From positions 1 through 36,366 of the forward strand of contig JAQYPT010000004.1 in NCBI GenBank assembly GCA_028726625.1: a stretch of DNA of 36,366 bases, in the 5' to 3' direction. The position numbers and the translations under genes are program-made. A model generated the notes under the pieces. That model was not told the origin of the DNA and did no database searches. It was given only the letters and a program-made list of their open reading frames with translations. The stretch's first letter is position 1. The number at the start of each line of letters is the position of its first letter. This stretch comes from Prevotellaceae bacterium. GTDB lineage: Bacteria > Bacteroidota > Bacteroidia > Bacteroidales > Bacteroidaceae. Below are positions 24,412 through 33,686 of this stretch, piece by piece.

Positions 24412-24732
24412 ATGAATATGAAACACGAAGATTTTTTACAGCAGTATGTGGCTATCCAACAGCAGGAAGCCCGTGCACTGAACGAAGCCCTGCGCAACAT
24501 GGCAGACAAGGAATACCATTGGTATGCCGATTTCCCATACGTTACTGCCGAACTGTCCAATTGCAACGGCCATTTGGATGCCAAGGTCATGGCAGCTAAG
24601 TACCCCGTCACCCCTCACAGCGGCATCCTTATCATGCCCAACGAGGATAACGAGTATTACGAGGTGGGCTACCTTGACATCTTGTTTGGTGACCTCAGTG
24701 ATATATTGGATGCACTGCCAGAAGAATTATAG
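24412..24732 (+). CDS. Small hypothetical protein, module B
   Basis: A 106-residue protein with an N-terminal glutamine-rich helix (FLQQYVAIQQQEARALNEAL) and an alpha/beta second half ending in an acidic segment (DILFGDLSDILDALPEEL). It has no signal peptide or known motif. The ATG at 24412 or the one at 24418 could start it. It is the last gene of module B; a strong terminator follows. Confidence 0.65.
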   Translation: MNMKHEDFLQQYVAIQQQEARALNEALRNMADKEYHWYADFPYVTAELSNCNGHLDAKVMAAKYPVTPHSGILIMPNEDNEYYEVGYLDILFGDLSDILDALPEEL

Positions 24733-24743
24733 ACTAAACTCAC

Positions 24744-24782
24744 AACCACCAACCATATTGCTCTATGGATTGGTGGTTTTAT
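24744..24782 (+). terminator. Terminator ending module B
   Basis: AACCACCAA (24744-24752) pairs with TTGGTGGTT (24770-24778), with inner CATA/TATG extending the stem, and a T-run follows. Confidence 0.85.
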
Positions 24783-24931
24783 CGTGAAATATCTACTTTT
24801 CAGGTTCTGTGGGGAGAGCCAAAGGAAGGGTGAATTTGACACAGTTGAGTTGACTACCCCTAACATTTAAGCTGCCACAGAATATGCATGTTTTTTATTC
24901 ATAAGTTTTCAAATACCACATAGGTAATAAA

Positions 24932-24973
24932 TAATGGACATCTGGAGCTTTTCGGCTTACCAAATGTCCATTA
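24932..24973 (-). terminator. Terminator-type hairpin ending the RHS operon
   Basis: TAATGGACAT (24932-24941) and ATGTCCATTA (24964-24973) form a perfect 10-bp stem, extended by TGG/CCA and AGC/GCT inside. It lies just beyond the immunity gene and the toxin remnant on the minus strand. Confidence 0.65.
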
Positions 24974-25025
24974 CGCCAAAATCATTATATTCCTACATGC
25001 TTTTCCCAAAGAAATAGGCATCTGT
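24957..25025 (-). pseudogene. Remnant of an RHS toxin C-terminus (orphan tail)
   Basis: Directly after the immunity gene, the minus strand reads TDAYFFGKSM, an amber codon, then EYNDFGVMDIW and a stop. This lines up with the last residues of the adjacent RHS toxin (SSAYFLGKSALEYKDLDFWN), and the DNA matches too. Only the terminal 20 or so codons survive. The immunity gene is therefore framed by two related toxin ends, the signature of a toxin-tip/immunity cassette that displaced an older one. Confidence 0.6.
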
Positions 25026-25426
25026 TATTGGTAATGATTTAAGTAATCTGCTATTATAAGTAATAATATATCGAGAACAAGCAAGCTAAAGTTAAATATC
25101 TTTGCTTTTTTACATTTTGACTTCATTTCTGGTGTATTACTTTGCCTTTCGTATTCATTAAAAAGTTCTCTATATCTCCCATTTCGGAATAATACTATGT
25201 ATTCGAATATCATCCATAAGATAGCATATGCCAAGATTGAAACTTTATTAAAGAGCCCCGGTATGTTAAGGAATAAACACACAAAATGATCAATTAAATC
25301 TATAAATCCTAATGATAACCCACCAAGAATTGTGAAAGCATACATAATCGATGTGTTACAGGTTTCATTATGCCTTCGGTAAAAGCGATATATTACATAA
25401 TGTACGATATAATAAAAATCTATCAT
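25025..25426 (-). CDS. Small membrane protein, probable immunity protein of the RHS toxin
   Basis: A 133-residue protein with three to four membrane helices (around residues 27-55, 63-80 and 112-128) and a basic cytoplasmic stretch (SKCKKAKIF). It begins MIDFYYIVHYVIYRFYRRHN. Its start is 8 bases after the stop of the RHS toxin gene, and it shares that gene's AT-rich composition. Polymorphic toxin genes are regularly followed by their immunity genes, and a membrane-located immunity protein would suit a toxin tip with hydrophobic segments. I do not recognise the family; the immunity role is inferred from position. Confidence 0.6.
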   Translation of the reverse strand: MIDFYYIVHYVIYRFYRRHNETCNTSIMYAFTILGGLSLGFIDLIDHFVCLFLNIPGLFNKVSILAYAILWMIFEYIVLFRNGRYRELFNEYERQSNTPEMKSKCKKAKIFNFSLLVLDILLLIIADYLNHYQ

Positions 25427-25434
25427 CTTTTATA

Positions 25435-28400
25435 TTATTTATTCCAAAAATCTAAATCTTTATACTCCAATGCACTTTTTCCAAGAAAATAGGCACTTGA
25501 TATAGCCCAACCATAACCAGGAATAAACCCAACTCCTGTCATGATTAAATCTAGACCACCCTCACCAATAAGATTCTTTTGACTATCAGATATTTCATCA
25601 GCGGTCATAACAAATGAAACTACACCAGTAACACTACCCAAGAACTTTATCCCTGTTGCAATTTTATTAGCACCTCGTAGACTGAAATCGATATCGACAT
25701 TTCTTAATCTAAATGTTGGCTTAACAGAGTTTATATACTGTCCTATTCCGTCTCTAAATGCGTAAGCATTACTTCTTTCAAGAGGTTTAGTTAATCCCCA
25801 TCCTGCGAATCCCACTCCAGTACTTATATCTGTATTGGCATTGCTTATAGCTTTCCACCAGCGGCTCTCTGATGCTTTTTCATGGAAACGTCTTTCTAAT
25901 GTTCCACCACTTGAATACCCCATACCGTTTAAACCAAACGCCACGAACCATTCTTTTTTATCTTTGGCATAATGTACATTTGAAAGTCCAACATAATGGC
26001 CGTTTGCGTAATTTACAGCCTCATCCTGAGTATCAAACATTCCATTAATATCAATATAATTAACAGGATTGTTGTGGCAATATGCAAATGGAGTCACATC
26101 TTGGAAAAGCTCACAAAGAGGATCTGTTCTATCCCATGTTGGTATAACTGGGTTATATTGACGTGCCCCATAGTCGTAAGTGTAAAGGCCATGCATAATA
26201 TCAAACTCTTTTCCGTTGTATTTAAACGGCTGATAGTTATCGTTTATCATGGCAGCCTTGTCATAATAAGGCATACCATAAGGATAATAATTGTTAATTT
26301 GCTCTATGGTACCACTTTCACTCACAACCTGTCTAATATTTCCTAAATGATCCTTATTATAATATTTATAAGCCAATATCATTCTTTTTGTACGCATTCT
26401 TCTAATCCATTCCCGAAGATGGGCACTATATGATTCATCAGATTCTCCAGATTTTCTTATCGGTTTCATTAGATTTGGTCCTTTTACATATTTCGCACTA
26501 AGATATCCCTCTGCAAATGAAATCCTTGAAAAATGATTATCTGAGAATTGAACAATACCATCCAAGTAGTAATCTGTTGAATCAACCGACAAATATTCGT
26601 CCTCAATGTCATCATAGTCATCACCTATAATGACATGGGTATTTTCAACAGCACTATAATGGATAGTTCTAAGCTTATGACCCTCTGCGGAATAAATATA
26701 TTTAGTTACACCACCATTCTCAAATTGAATACGTATTGGATTGTCGTTATTATCATACTTTATATTCGTAATGCCTCGAGTTCCATCATATACTAAGGAA
26801 CCATTGCTGTTATACTTAATGTCAGATGAGCTTTTCTTAACATCCATAGAATTGTTATACAACACAGGAACTGCACTTTCAGTAATAGAATTTAATTTGT
26901 TTCCGTCGTAACCTATAGTTATATTATCAATGGCACCATAATCACCATTTTGCATGAGACCATTTCTAACTAAATGTTTTATATTACCGTTACTGTCATA
27001 TTCAACATTCTCATCAAAGTGTCCAACAGCATCAGCAAAGTCATTTTCTCCATATTGAGATTTTATCAATCTGTTGAATTCATCATAAGTGTATTTGTAC
27101 CCCTTGCTGGTCTGTTGTCCGTCTTTCCATGTTACACTGCTTATATTTCCACTCCACAAGCGAGTTCCTAAACCATCATTGTAATGTATCTGCTCAGTAA
27201 AAGAAGGGCTGCCAACTTTTGTAAGCCATCCTTGAATATTATATTCACAACTAATTTCATTTTCACTACCATTAATAGGTCTTTTCAAACTTACAAGCCT
27301 TCCCTGGTCATCATATTCATAGGAAAATTCTATTGCGTTAGTAGAAACGGAGCCAATACTAGCTTGACGAGTGATATCAGTTAGCTTGTCATTCTTGGAA
27401 TCATAGCTGTAAATAGTCTGGTATTCAACAGTGCCGCTTGGATGAATGATCGCCACTTTTGATTCATTCAGTTTGCCAGTGTATGTGTATACATTGTCCA
27501 CCTTCTCAATGACACCATTAAGTCCTTTCTTTAGACTTCCTATCATATTCCCTTTTACATCATAAGTATAAATGCTTGAAAGGTTCTCACCATTTGAGGC
27601 AAGTACGATAGCCCCTGTAAGCATACCTTTCTGAGGTGCTGCAGTTGGTTGAGTCATTCCCGTGAACAAACTTTTCTGCAGACCGCTAAGGAAACGATAG
27701 TCATCGTAGTAATTTATCTTTTCGATCGATTTTACAGTAATATTATGAGAAGTGCCATCTGAAATCACATAATTTGTACCGGCAAGGCCACTTGTGGTTG
27801 TACTATAATTAGCAATAGCATAACTGCTATTAGAAGGAAAAGTTGATGATAAACCTTGTACAACTAACCTGCCAAGATTATCGTATAGCATAAATCTATA
27901 TAGGCTTTTCTTTTTTAATTCACCATCTTGCATAGATACGCATCTGTTGTTTGCATCATATTGATATTGAATTAAAACACCACCGGGCAGATATTTTGCA
28001 GTATTGTTTCCTCTTAAATCGTATACATATCGATAAGAATGCTTTTCAATGCTTTTATTTTTTTGGTATTCCGGCATTAAAACTATAGCTACTCTTCCAA
28101 ATGAATCATATACAATATAGGTGTCATTATTTGCCCCCTTTCGCTCTAATATTTTATTACCAAAAACATCTTTAAAAACAGTGGTTGTGAAGCCATCTTC
28201 TGTTTCTGTTTTTTCCCCATATAATGTTCCAGCTTGATAATATCCATCCTCTGAAGGAGTAGTTGCGCCAAACGAAACTATCGTATATTTTTTAACGTCA
28301 TTGACTCCATTTGTAATATAAGTTGTTTTTGCCAGTTTGTTTTTCCATTCATTACCTGCTTTTTTCTCATGGATTTTACGCCCCAAAGCGTCGTATTCGG

Positions 28401-28761
28401 TTTCTTTATATGCTTTCCCATCAGAATACTGAACAGAGGCCGCCTGTGATATTGCATTCTTCGTAATATCGCTAATTTGAGTGCTACCAACGACAGGGAG
28501 CCATTTCTTTGAAACCAAATTTTCACCTTCTATCTCCTTTAAGGATATAGAAAAATTACCATTTCTAGCGATACCATTGGTTGCTATGACAATATCCCTG
28601 CCAATACCATCATAGAATTTGTAGCTCTGAATCTTTTGGGAAGCTGACAGGTAAGTTTCTGTCTTAACATAGTTTCCAGTGACTTGGGCATTAGAATAGG
28701 AACATAGCACTGATAATACTGTGATAAAAACTAATCTCATATATATAGGCTTTATTTTCAT
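25435..28761 (-). CDS. RHS-repeat polymorphic toxin with a hydrophobic C-terminal tip
   Basis: The 1108-residue protein has a signal peptide (MRLVFITVLSVLCSYSNAQ) and an N-terminal DUF6443-type segment. Many YD/RHS repeats follow (such as YDALGRKIHEK and YDSFGRVAI). The RHS-associated core lies at about residues 800-905: KDHLGNIRQVV, YYPYGMPYY, YNGKEFD, YDYGARQYNP, WDRTDPL, NNPVNYIDINGM. After the core the last 200 residues form the variable tip, with hydrophobic segments (GVGFAGWGL, FLGSVTGVVSFVM, MTGVGFIPGYGWAISSAYFL) that suggest a membrane-acting toxin. The ATG at 28761 was chosen because it precedes the signal peptide. It is AT-rich, 13 bases after its RHS partner and 8 bases before the probable immunity gene. 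Confidence 0.85.
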   Translation of the reverse strand: MKIKPIYMRLVFITVLSVLCSYSNAQVTGNYVKTETYLSASQKIQSYKFYDGIGRDIVIATNGIARNGNFSISLKEIEGENLVSKKWLPVVGSTQISDITKNAISQAASVQYSDGKAYKETEYDALGRKIHEKKAGNEWKNKLAKTTYITNGVNDVKKYTIVSFGATTPSEDGYYQAGTLYGEKTETEDGFTTTVFKDVFGNKILERKGANNDTYIVYDSFGRVAIVLMPEYQKNKSIEKHSYRYVYDLRGNNTAKYLPGGVLIQYQYDANNRCVSMQDGELKKKSLYRFMLYDNLGRLVVQGLSSTFPSNSSYAIANYSTTTSGLAGTNYVISDGTSHNITVKSIEKINYYDDYRFLSGLQKSLFTGMTQPTAAPQKGMLTGAIVLASNGENLSSIYTYDVKGNMIGSLKKGLNGVIEKVDNVYTYTGKLNESKVAIIHPSGTVEYQTIYSYDSKNDKLTDITRQASIGSVSTNAIEFSYEYDDQGRLVSLKRPINGSENEISCEYNIQGWLTKVGSPSFTEQIHYNDGLGTRLWSGNISSVTWKDGQQTSKGYKYTYDEFNRLIKSQYGENDFADAVGHFDENVEYDSNGNIKHLVRNGLMQNGDYGAIDNITIGYDGNKLNSITESAVPVLYNNSMDVKKSSSDIKYNSNGSLVYDGTRGITNIKYDNNDNPIRIQFENGGVTKYIYSAEGHKLRTIHYSAVENTHVIIGDDYDDIEDEYLSVDSTDYYLDGIVQFSDNHFSRISFAEGYLSAKYVKGPNLMKPIRKSGESDESYSAHLREWIRRMRTKRMILAYKYYNKDHLGNIRQVVSESGTIEQINNYYPYGMPYYDKAAMINDNYQPFKYNGKEFDIMHGLYTYDYGARQYNPVIPTWDRTDPLCELFQDVTPFAYCHNNPVNYIDINGMFDTQDEAVNYANGHYVGLSNVHYAKDKKEWFVAFGLNGMGYSSGGTLERRFHEKASESRWWKAISNANTDISTGVGFAGWGLTKPLERSNAYAFRDGIGQYINSVKPTFRLRNVDIDFSLRGANKIATGIKFLGSVTGVVSFVMTADEISDSQKNLIGEGGLDLIMTGVGFIPGYGWAISSAYFLGKSALEYKDLDFWNK

Positions 28762-28774
28762 TGCTATATTGAAT

Positions 28775-31700
28775 TTAATAATTATTAGTAACATAATTAT
28801 ATTTATATGTTTTCAATGTCTCTATTTTATTATTATATTTTCTTTGTTCCTGTACAAGTCTATCTGTTGCATCGTAACTATACAAATGAATTAACCCGTT
28901 AGGTTCTGTCTTGCTAATTAGATTTTGTCTATTATCATACTCATAGGTATAGATAAGAGCTTTAGATAACTTACTGCGTAATATGTCTAACGACATAGAT
29001 GGCTTAGACATTTCTGAAACATCTTCGGGAGCTTTGCCTAATGCATTTTTAACCTCCTCATAAGAAGCGTTTTGAATCGTAGCAACTAATTTCAGACCAG
29101 TATGTGACCAAATCATAATCGTTTTTATACCATGATCAACATACACGATAGGATTACCATATTTGTCAGCTTTCTCCACTGTAAAATCAACAGAAGTTTC
29201 TGATTTGTTAGAGACAGTCCATGTTGATGTTTTTTTGTAAATATAAGGAACGCCAATTGAAGTTTCTGAATAGAACGATTCTTCACTATTAGTACATCCG
29301 TTTTTACTCTTGGATGTCATCGTTGGTAAAAGAATATTTTTGTCTTTCATCCAAGAATAAGCCGGTTCATCAAACGTATACTTGTATGTTGTTGCAACCG
29401 ATTCACCATTATTCGACACTAAATCTTCTTTAGAAAGAAGTCCATAACTGTTATAATAACATTTCTTCACATCGGTGTATGTACCATTTGTCATAATTCG
29501 CTGTGTCTTAATCACTGACGCCAAATAACGATTGGTATAAGTTTTGTAAAGATATGAATACGCAAATAGATTTTGGTAATAATCCAAATGCCAAACTTGG
29601 GATATTGTAGAATAAGGATCACCTGCTGAACGAACATAACTTAGCGTTGTTTTCTCCAAAACATGGTTTCCTTCATCCATGATTTCCTTTGATGTTAATT
29701 TGCCTCTTTCAAAAGCCATACTTGTGAATGAAGCGCTTCCATAAGTGCCCCATACATTAGCATTATAATCGGCAGTTTTATCAGAATGTGTATAATTGTC
29801 AGTATCATAATTTGAGAACTGATACTTAGTGCGTGAGATGATTTTGCCATTTTTATCCTTTATATCTTCAAACACTGTTGAATAGCCAACGTCAGGAGTG
29901 TTGAAGTTCATAGGATAAGGTGACATGTTTTCAAATGAATAGAAATCTATGAAATCACTTTTCTTGCTGTTAAAAAAGATTCTATCGTAAAAACAAGGTG
30001 CACCTTTGGATACACCGCTACTAGCACTGCCGCCTATCGTCTGCTTATAGCTATAGTTTTTAGAGTATAATAAAGAACCATCTGTATCATAGTTCGATAA
30101 TACTTTTATTCGCAATCCACCAGCGAGTCCACTTCTATTCTCTACCATATTCTTTTGTATGTTAAACTGCTTGGAATAATCGTGTGACTCGTATTGAAAT
30201 TCAGTCTTTCCACCAGTAGGATATGTAATGTTCTTGAGGGTAAATATTCTGGTATCATTGAAAGAAGGGTGCCTAACAGCAAAATCTGAAGTTACAAAAG
30301 AATGTGCTAACTGCCATTCTCCTTTGTTTATTGGATTGTAACCATATCTAGAATAGTACCCCCAAGAATCTGTAAATGTAAGAGGATTTCTTATAGGCCA
30401 CAGTTTTTCTTGATCGGAATTTGTATAATAGTCAAACTTATACTCATATTCCTTTGTCACCTCCATAACGGAGATGAGATCATTCCCCTTATTTTTTGAC
30501 AACTCATTATCATTAGCAAGTAACAATCCTTCATTTTTTTTTGTATCAAAGCTACTTAATGATGTTGATTTTTTTCCTATCTCTATAGCACCATTGTTTT
30601 TAATATTATTGGATGATGCCTTTGACACGAGTGTACCTGTAAGCGAAGTGTTTTCCGTCAGAGTATTATCACTCTTTATCATGACTTTACTCCCAATGTC
30701 TGCAATCTCTAGATTTTCGAAATCTATTTGAGTGCCCAAATCTACTTTTCCCACATCTGTTGGACAGAATTGTATACTATTTAACAATCTTCTATTTCTG
30801 ACATTTGACATAATAAATTTTACATCAAGTAACTTGCTTCCTGCCTTTTGAACTGATATATTTGTCAAATAATCCTGAGTTATTTTTTTAGCAATTGCAA
30901 TTCTTGTATCATACTCGGTTTGTAGGGGACGGACACCTAAGAAGAGAGAGAATTTGTTATTCGAAAATTCATATTCCATAGAACCGTATCCATATCGGGT
31001 ATTTTCATCGTAGTATCCATTCTGTTTCCAATACAAGCACCCAGAATTATACTGAAACAAATTACCATAAGCATAATCTCTCTTGTAATTGAATGTAACA
31101 GTCTCGACATCACATTTAATTTTCAACAATCTTGATGGCATAGTCAAAAAGCCGGTGTACCCTGTTCTGTTACAGTTGTTTTGCATACCTACACCTTTAT
31201 TATTAACATATGAGTAAATAATCTGAGGCCCATAATGAATATCACACATGTATGAATCTGCGATATATTCGAAGTCAACAACTCTTTGGTCAAGAGTAGT
31301 GATTTTTGATAATCTCCAACAAGTAGACATGATATCACCATTTACCTGGTTATAATATGGCACACTATATTCAGTAGCATTGTTACCACCAAATTCATAA
31401 CGAGTTCCATCTGGAGTAATAAGGGTAAATTTATCAAAAAAGCGTTTGTTCAAACTAACTTCATAAAGCTGCAGTGAGAATCTTTTCTTCAGGTCATCTA
31501 TAGTTTTGAATCCGTTACTTTCATTAAATTCCACTTTTATGTTATCATCAGAAATTACTCTCCATTGACCATCTTTATCCATAAAGAATGTTCCACTGTA
31601 ACCATTAAAACTAAAATAGAATTCGTCAGCAGCCAATTCATACCAATCATTACCCGACAAATGTGTCAAGTCAGTTAATTTCTGCGACTTATTTGCGCTT

Positions 31701-32110
31701 TTTTCTATTTGATCTACTTTACCATGATTGAAGTAATATCCGGCCTTTGTTGAGTATGTTTCTTTTTCATCTTGACAGCCTTTTACAGTGCGTGCTATAT
31801 ATCCCCCCGCCGATAAAGCCCAACCTATACCTAAGCACGACGGAGGAGTGTGCGGCTTTACATTTGATAAGTGATACTTTGCTTCTATAGGAAGGGTAAT
31901 ATGACCAATTTTAATGGTATATATCGGTACTGATACGTTGGGAGTACCTGTATATAAACCAACAGGAACTGTTCCGAACGTCCCCAAGTTTGCTACTTCT
32001 GCTGACGGAGCATTTTTTACCTCCCTAACTTGACCACCAACAGGCAAACCGATCAAAGAGCATAAAATCAAGAATGCTGATTTTACCAATATTTTATTTA
32101 TATTACTCAT
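28775..32110 (-). CDS. Secreted RHS-like partner protein
   Basis: The 1111-residue protein carries a signal peptide ending GGQ (residue about 27). The conserved start of Bacteroidota RHS partner proteins follows: GTFGTVPVGLYTGTPNVSVP, HITLPIEAKYH and CLGIGWALSAGGYIARTV. A very long beta-rich middle leads to YD-type repeats at the end (YEYDNRQNLISKTEPNGLIH, YSYDATDRLVQEQRKYNN). It lacks the RHS core and a toxin tip. It is co-transcribed with the toxin gene 13 bases on and probably builds part of the same shell or delivery structure. It is strongly AT-rich compared with genes left of the tRNA. Confidence 0.8.
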   Translation of the reverse strand: MSNINKILVKSAFLILCSLIGLPVGGQVREVKNAPSAEVANLGTFGTVPVGLYTGTPNVSVPIYTIKIGHITLPIEAKYHLSNVKPHTPPSCLGIGWALSAGGYIARTVKGCQDEKETYSTKAGYYFNHGKVDQIEKSANKSQKLTDLTHLSGNDWYELAADEFYFSFNGYSGTFFMDKDGQWRVISDDNIKVEFNESNGFKTIDDLKKRFSLQLYEVSLNKRFFDKFTLITPDGTRYEFGGNNATEYSVPYYNQVNGDIMSTCWRLSKITTLDQRVVDFEYIADSYMCDIHYGPQIIYSYVNNKGVGMQNNCNRTGYTGFLTMPSRLLKIKCDVETVTFNYKRDYAYGNLFQYNSGCLYWKQNGYYDENTRYGYGSMEYEFSNNKFSLFLGVRPLQTEYDTRIAIAKKITQDYLTNISVQKAGSKLLDVKFIMSNVRNRRLLNSIQFCPTDVGKVDLGTQIDFENLEIADIGSKVMIKSDNTLTENTSLTGTLVSKASSNNIKNNGAIEIGKKSTSLSSFDTKKNEGLLLANDNELSKNKGNDLISVMEVTKEYEYKFDYYTNSDQEKLWPIRNPLTFTDSWGYYSRYGYNPINKGEWQLAHSFVTSDFAVRHPSFNDTRIFTLKNITYPTGGKTEFQYESHDYSKQFNIQKNMVENRSGLAGGLRIKVLSNYDTDGSLLYSKNYSYKQTIGGSASSGVSKGAPCFYDRIFFNSKKSDFIDFYSFENMSPYPMNFNTPDVGYSTVFEDIKDKNGKIISRTKYQFSNYDTDNYTHSDKTADYNANVWGTYGSASFTSMAFERGKLTSKEIMDEGNHVLEKTTLSYVRSAGDPYSTISQVWHLDYYQNLFAYSYLYKTYTNRYLASVIKTQRIMTNGTYTDVKKCYYNSYGLLSKEDLVSNNGESVATTYKYTFDEPAYSWMKDKNILLPTMTSKSKNGCTNSEESFYSETSIGVPYIYKKTSTWTVSNKSETSVDFTVEKADKYGNPIVYVDHGIKTIMIWSHTGLKLVATIQNASYEEVKNALGKAPEDVSEMSKPSMSLDILRSKLSKALIYTYEYDNRQNLISKTEPNGLIHLYSYDATDRLVQEQRKYNNKIETLKTYKYNYVTNNY

Positions 32111-32138
32111 TGTGTTAATTGTTATATGACAAGCTTAT

Positions 32139-33206
32139 TTATCGTTTGTTGAATTTCTCGTTATAAATCTTTCCATTTACGTTAATGTAAAGGATATACA
32201 CATCTGGTATTAATCTACTTATATCAAAGTTTACATGATAGTTCGAACCTGCATTTTGCACAAATCTTTTCTGTTCAAAAATCATACCAAGTGCATTTGA
32301 CAGAAGTATCGTGATATTTGCTTTACTCGAAAGATTATACGTAACACCAATGGAAGAGTCTTTAATATCAACATCATAATCAATGATATTGTACAGTGAA
32401 TCACTGCTAGATAATTTGTTGTTGTCTTTACTATTATTCTGACTTGCTTTCTTTTTATTTAACACTTCGTCATCTGTAAGATTACAATAAGCATAACGTG
32501 TAGTTCCCAATGGATTCATATTGGAATAACTTGTGCTTGTAATCGATTCAAGTACTGGTCTTTCTATACCATCAATGTACCATTCATATGTTTCTTCAAC
32601 GACTTGTTTTAATTTTGCAGAATCTATTTTTGAAGGATCCATATCCATAGCTATTGAATAAGACTTCAATTTATATACTCGTAGCGCATTTTTCAAAGTG
32701 TCATTCTTGGAGAGCAAGATATTACCAAATCCATCAACCACAATGCTGATGACCCCACTCTGTTTATAAAAATGATCACCACAATACACACCGTATCCTT
32801 CAAATTTTTTGGATACCGAATCGTTTAAAGCCATAGGATATTTCATCCTCAAGATTGGAAAAGAATACGAAATGTCGATCATTGGTGTCTCGTCACCTAT
32901 CAGCAACAGGCTATCACCTCTTGTAATGAAGTACTTTATTTCTTTGTTGTCTGTAACAACTATTCGACCAAGACTATCTAAATTCTGGCGAACAGTTTGT
33001 TCTTCGTCAGATACTTCAAGATTTGAAAAATCCCATATGCAATCATGCCCATTGTCACCAGCATCGAAGAATTTAACTGCTCTTCTAGAAAAAACTCCAC
33101 TCTTCAAACCTATCGATTCTTTCGTGAGTGGGGGTTGAGCGCTGATAGCACCGAATGTGGGCAACATCAGAAGCCCCCATACAATGTAAAATTTATAATT
33201 TAACAT
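32139..33206 (-). CDS. Secreted protein with a type IX secretion C-terminal signal
   Basis: The 355-residue protein starts MLNYKFYIVWGLLMLPTFGA and has a signal peptide ending SAQ. Its last 75 residues form a C-terminal sorting domain: ITILLSNALGMIFEQKRF, HVNFDISRLIPDVYILYINV, and a terminal basic EKFNKR. This is the type A signal that directs proteins through the type IX system to the surface. The middle has no known motif; WDFSNL and repeated aspartates hint at a beta-sandwich. It is the first gene of the RHS operon, 28 bases before the partner, so it may anchor or display the RHS complex. Confidence 0.75.
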   Translation of the reverse strand: MLNYKFYIVWGLLMLPTFGAISAQPPLTKESIGLKSGVFSRRAVKFFDAGDNGHDCIWDFSNLEVSDEEQTVRQNLDSLGRIVVTDNKEIKYFITRGDSLLLIGDETPMIDISYSFPILRMKYPMALNDSVSKKFEGYGVYCGDHFYKQSGVISIVVDGFGNILLSKNDTLKNALRVYKLKSYSIAMDMDPSKIDSAKLKQVVEETYEWYIDGIERPVLESITSTSYSNMNPLGTTRYAYCNLTDDEVLNKKKASQNNSKDNNKLSSSDSLYNIIDYDVDIKDSSIGVTYNLSSKANITILLSNALGMIFEQKRFVQNAGSNYHVNFDISRLIPDVYILYINVNGKIYNEKFNKR

Positions 33207-33278
33207 GCTGTAAAATTAAATTAAAGTGTGCATAACATTTAGTTTCTTTACTTCGCAATTTTGTAAAATATATGCTTA

Positions 33279-33554
33279 TCATGAGCAACAAAATGTCGCC
33301 CATCGTTTTATCATTTCCGTCTTTTTACTTATTTGTGCTGTAAATCCAAAGGAAATAGAAATAATAATCAGATGGTTAAAATACAAGTAAAATCTGAGAA
33401 GCTCACAGTAAAATACACATATTCCTACTCCAAAAATTAGACTCCACAAATCAGGAGGATTTTGGCTACATCCAGTAATATTCTTTATAAGTAAGTGTAT
33501 CATTATCGATTGCTTTATATTTCTACACAAATTTACGAATTTTAAACGAAACAT
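33279..33554 (-). CDS. Doubtful small membrane protein upstream of the RHS operon
   Basis: The 91-residue frame encodes two hydrophobic stretches (LIFGVGICVFYCELLRFYLY and HLIIISISFGFTAQ) and a short basic end. It is compositionally plausible as a small membrane protein, perhaps a leftover immunity-type gene, but AT-rich DNA often yields such frames, and no promoter or ribosome site supports it. Otherwise the 33207-33577 stretch shows nothing. Confidence 0.2.
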   Translation of the reverse strand: MFRLKFVNLCRNIKQSIMIHLLIKNITGCSQNPPDLWSLIFGVGICVFYCELLRFYLYFNHLIIISISFGFTAQISKKTEMIKRWATFCCS

Positions 33555-33568
33555 AATAAAAAACGGAG

Positions 33569-33577
33569 ATATTTTTA
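33569..33577. repeat. Target-site duplication, left copy
   Basis: ATATTTTTA abuts the left inverted repeat of the IS4-type element and is identical to 34998-35006. Confidence 0.85.
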
Positions 33578-33617
33578 TATTACTGTCCGCTAAACTTTTG
33601 TGGAAGATACAAATTTA

Positions 33618-33647
33618 GGGCTGACACTTCTCACGAGGTATCAGCCC
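33618..33647 (+). other. Hairpin near the left end of the IS
   Basis: GGGCTGA (33618-33624) pairs with TCAGCCC (33641-33647), with AC/GT inside. Such hairpins near IS ends can block transcription entering from outside and so limit transposase expression. Confidence 0.55.
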
Positions 33648-33686
33648 TTTTGGTTACCTTTGCTTTTGTAAACAAACTTAAGTAAC

